Below, piece after piece: positions 63,298 through 64,000 of a stretch of DNA of 64,000 bases. Under the pieces are notes generated by a model, which did no database searches, was not told the DNA's origin, and was given only the letters and a program-made list of their open reading frames with translations. The number at the start of each line of letters is the position of its first letter. The first letter of the stretch is position 1. The position numbers were made by a program, and so were the translations under genes. Source of the DNA: Paenibacillus_AA sp045062745 (GTDB taxonomy: Bacteria > Bacillota > Bacilli > Paenibacillales > NBRC-103111); assembly GCF_045062745.1 (NCBI RefSeq), contig NZ_JBJGED010000033.1:1-64000 (forward strand), read 5' to 3'.

Positions 63298-63373
63298 ACA
63301 CCATTCCTTTATTTCCGACTATTCCAATGAGATTTTAACATATTATGTGCAGAATGGAAATGGTGTGCTTAAT

Positions 63374-63418
63374 GATTAAACAGCCAAGACACCCCGACTA
63401 TCGGGGGCTTGGCTGTGT
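63374..63418 (-). terminator. Terminator-like hairpin after the Rieske gene
   Basis: ACAGCCAAG...CTTGGCTGT outer stem with CCCCGA/TCGGGG inside; short T-run. Confidence 0.7.
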
Positions 63419-63421
63419 GAA

Positions 63422-63808
63422 CTACTGATGTACGCCTGACGCTTTTGAAGACTGCGGCGCCAGCTCCACCCCGATCTTGCCGTCCTTGACGTGTACGGGG
63501 TACGCCCTCACCCGGACCTTGTCGCTGAACAGCGACTTGCCGGTCCGAATGTCGAACTCCCAGCCGTGCCACGGGCAGCGGAGAATCTCTCCCGCCCGGC
63601 CGTATTCGTATTCGTAGACGCCCGAGGGCAGCGTCGTTCCGGAGACATAACCGGCGCACATCGGCGCTCCTTGGTGCGGGCAATAGTTGTGCAGGGCGTA
63701 ATATTCGCCTTGCACCCGGTAGATGCCGATGCTGCGCCCCTCGATCGTGACGACCGTGTGGCCGCCTTCAGGGATGTCGTCCGCATCCGCCACGTAATGT
63801 ACCGTCAT
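63422..63808 (-). CDS. Rieske [2Fe-2S] protein
   Basis: 128 aa. Cluster ligands in NYCPHQG and LRCPWHGWEFD (C-x-H ... C-x2-H). Start has GGAGG 7 nt upstream. Single-domain soluble ferredoxin-like Rieske, as in electron donors to dioxygenases or nitrite reductase small subunits. The amidohydrolase gene is 15 bp upstream on the same strand, suggesting a shared catabolic operon entering from the right. Confidence 0.93.
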   Translation of the reverse strand: MTVHYVADADDIPEGGHTVVTIEGRSIGIYRVQGEYYALHNYCPHQGAPMCAGYVSGTTLPSGVYEYEYGRAGEILRCPWHGWEFDIRTGKSLFSDKVRVRAYPVHVKDGKIGVELAPQSSKASGVHQ

Positions 63809-63823
63809 AGGGCCCTCCGTCGC

Positions 63824-64000
63824 TTAAAGGTTGTACAACCGTTTGGCGTTGTCGTAGAAAATTTTCTGCCTCTGCTCCGGCGTAAGCTTCCGCAGAACCA
63901 TGGTCGGGGAGTCGAAGTCCCAATGCGGATAGTCACTCGAATACAAGATCATGTTCTCCGCATCGATCATGTTGAACAGGTCGACGATATGCTGCGGATT
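63824..64000 (-). CDS. Amidohydrolase family 2, C-terminal fragment (start outside window)
   Basis: Last 58 residues visible: MILYSSDYPHWDFDSP has the conserved SDYPHWD metal-ligand Asp of the ACMSD-like amidohydrolases, then ...ENARRLY-like NAKRLYNL end. Probably a decarboxylase or hydrolase of an aromatic pathway, cotranscribed with the Rieske gene. Confidence 0.85.
   Translation of the reverse strand, partial: NPQHIVDLFNMIDAENMILYSSDYPHWDFDSPTMVLRKLTPEQRQKIFYDNAKRLYNL

Overview
The window reads as chromosomal DNA of an endospore-forming, fairly GC-rich Firmicute of the Paenibacillus type. This is inferred from family content: SleB-type cortex hydrolase, YheC/YheD ATP-grasp protein, RNase J, CshA, a Bacillus-like Fer ferredoxin, YtpB terpene synthase, YtrA-type regulator, strong AGGAGG ribosome sites, and frequent GTG/TTG starts. 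No rRNA, tRNA, CRISPR array or recognisable insertion sequence was found.

Region 1-10.8 kb (all minus strand) is a secreted/signalling locus: a CHASE2 adenylate cyclase, a FecR-domain secreted protein ending in a cohesin-like domain, a 688-aa secreted protein ending in a dockerin-type calcium loop, an NHL-repeat/copper-amine-oxidase-N protein, a terminator, and then a second FecR protein with near-identical 273-bp Ig-like repeats running off the left edge. The cohesin-like end of one protein and the dockerin-type end of the next, joined by a 1-nt gene overlap, suggest a matched extracellular pair tied to cAMP signalling. This is the most unusual part of the window.

10.8-25 kb is mostly housekeeping: fer, mobB-dinB, cimA, a TlpA/ResA-like thioredoxin, an MFS exporter, a JAMM protease, a DEDDh exonuclease/DUF294 pair, amtB with a clear promoter and a GlnR/TnrA-like box, a MerR gene whose start looks frameshifted, a YugP-like protease, a GltC-like LysR regulator, rhomboid, a small WGxxGxxG C-terminal protein and tpx.

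25-35 kb carries a DeoR/class II aldolase/sugar kinase operon, glpX, sleB, transaldolase, a probable 6S RNA, a DUF624 membrane protein and cshA with a leader hairpin. 35-50 kb carries DUF4178/DUF4247/YitT genes, two paralogous MFS proteins, a YtrA-controlled ABC exporter, a BCP peroxiredoxin, ytpB-pfkA, a MATE-like exporter, a tail-collar protein and a collagen-like/glycine-rich protein. 50-64 kb carries a second ABC exporter, nitroreductase, rnjA, a methyltransferase, a divergent pair of probable spore-envelope genes, a Gfo/Idh/MocA dehydrogenase, a repeat-rich intergenic region, a PiT/CysP transporter, a Rieske protein and the end of an amidohydrolase.
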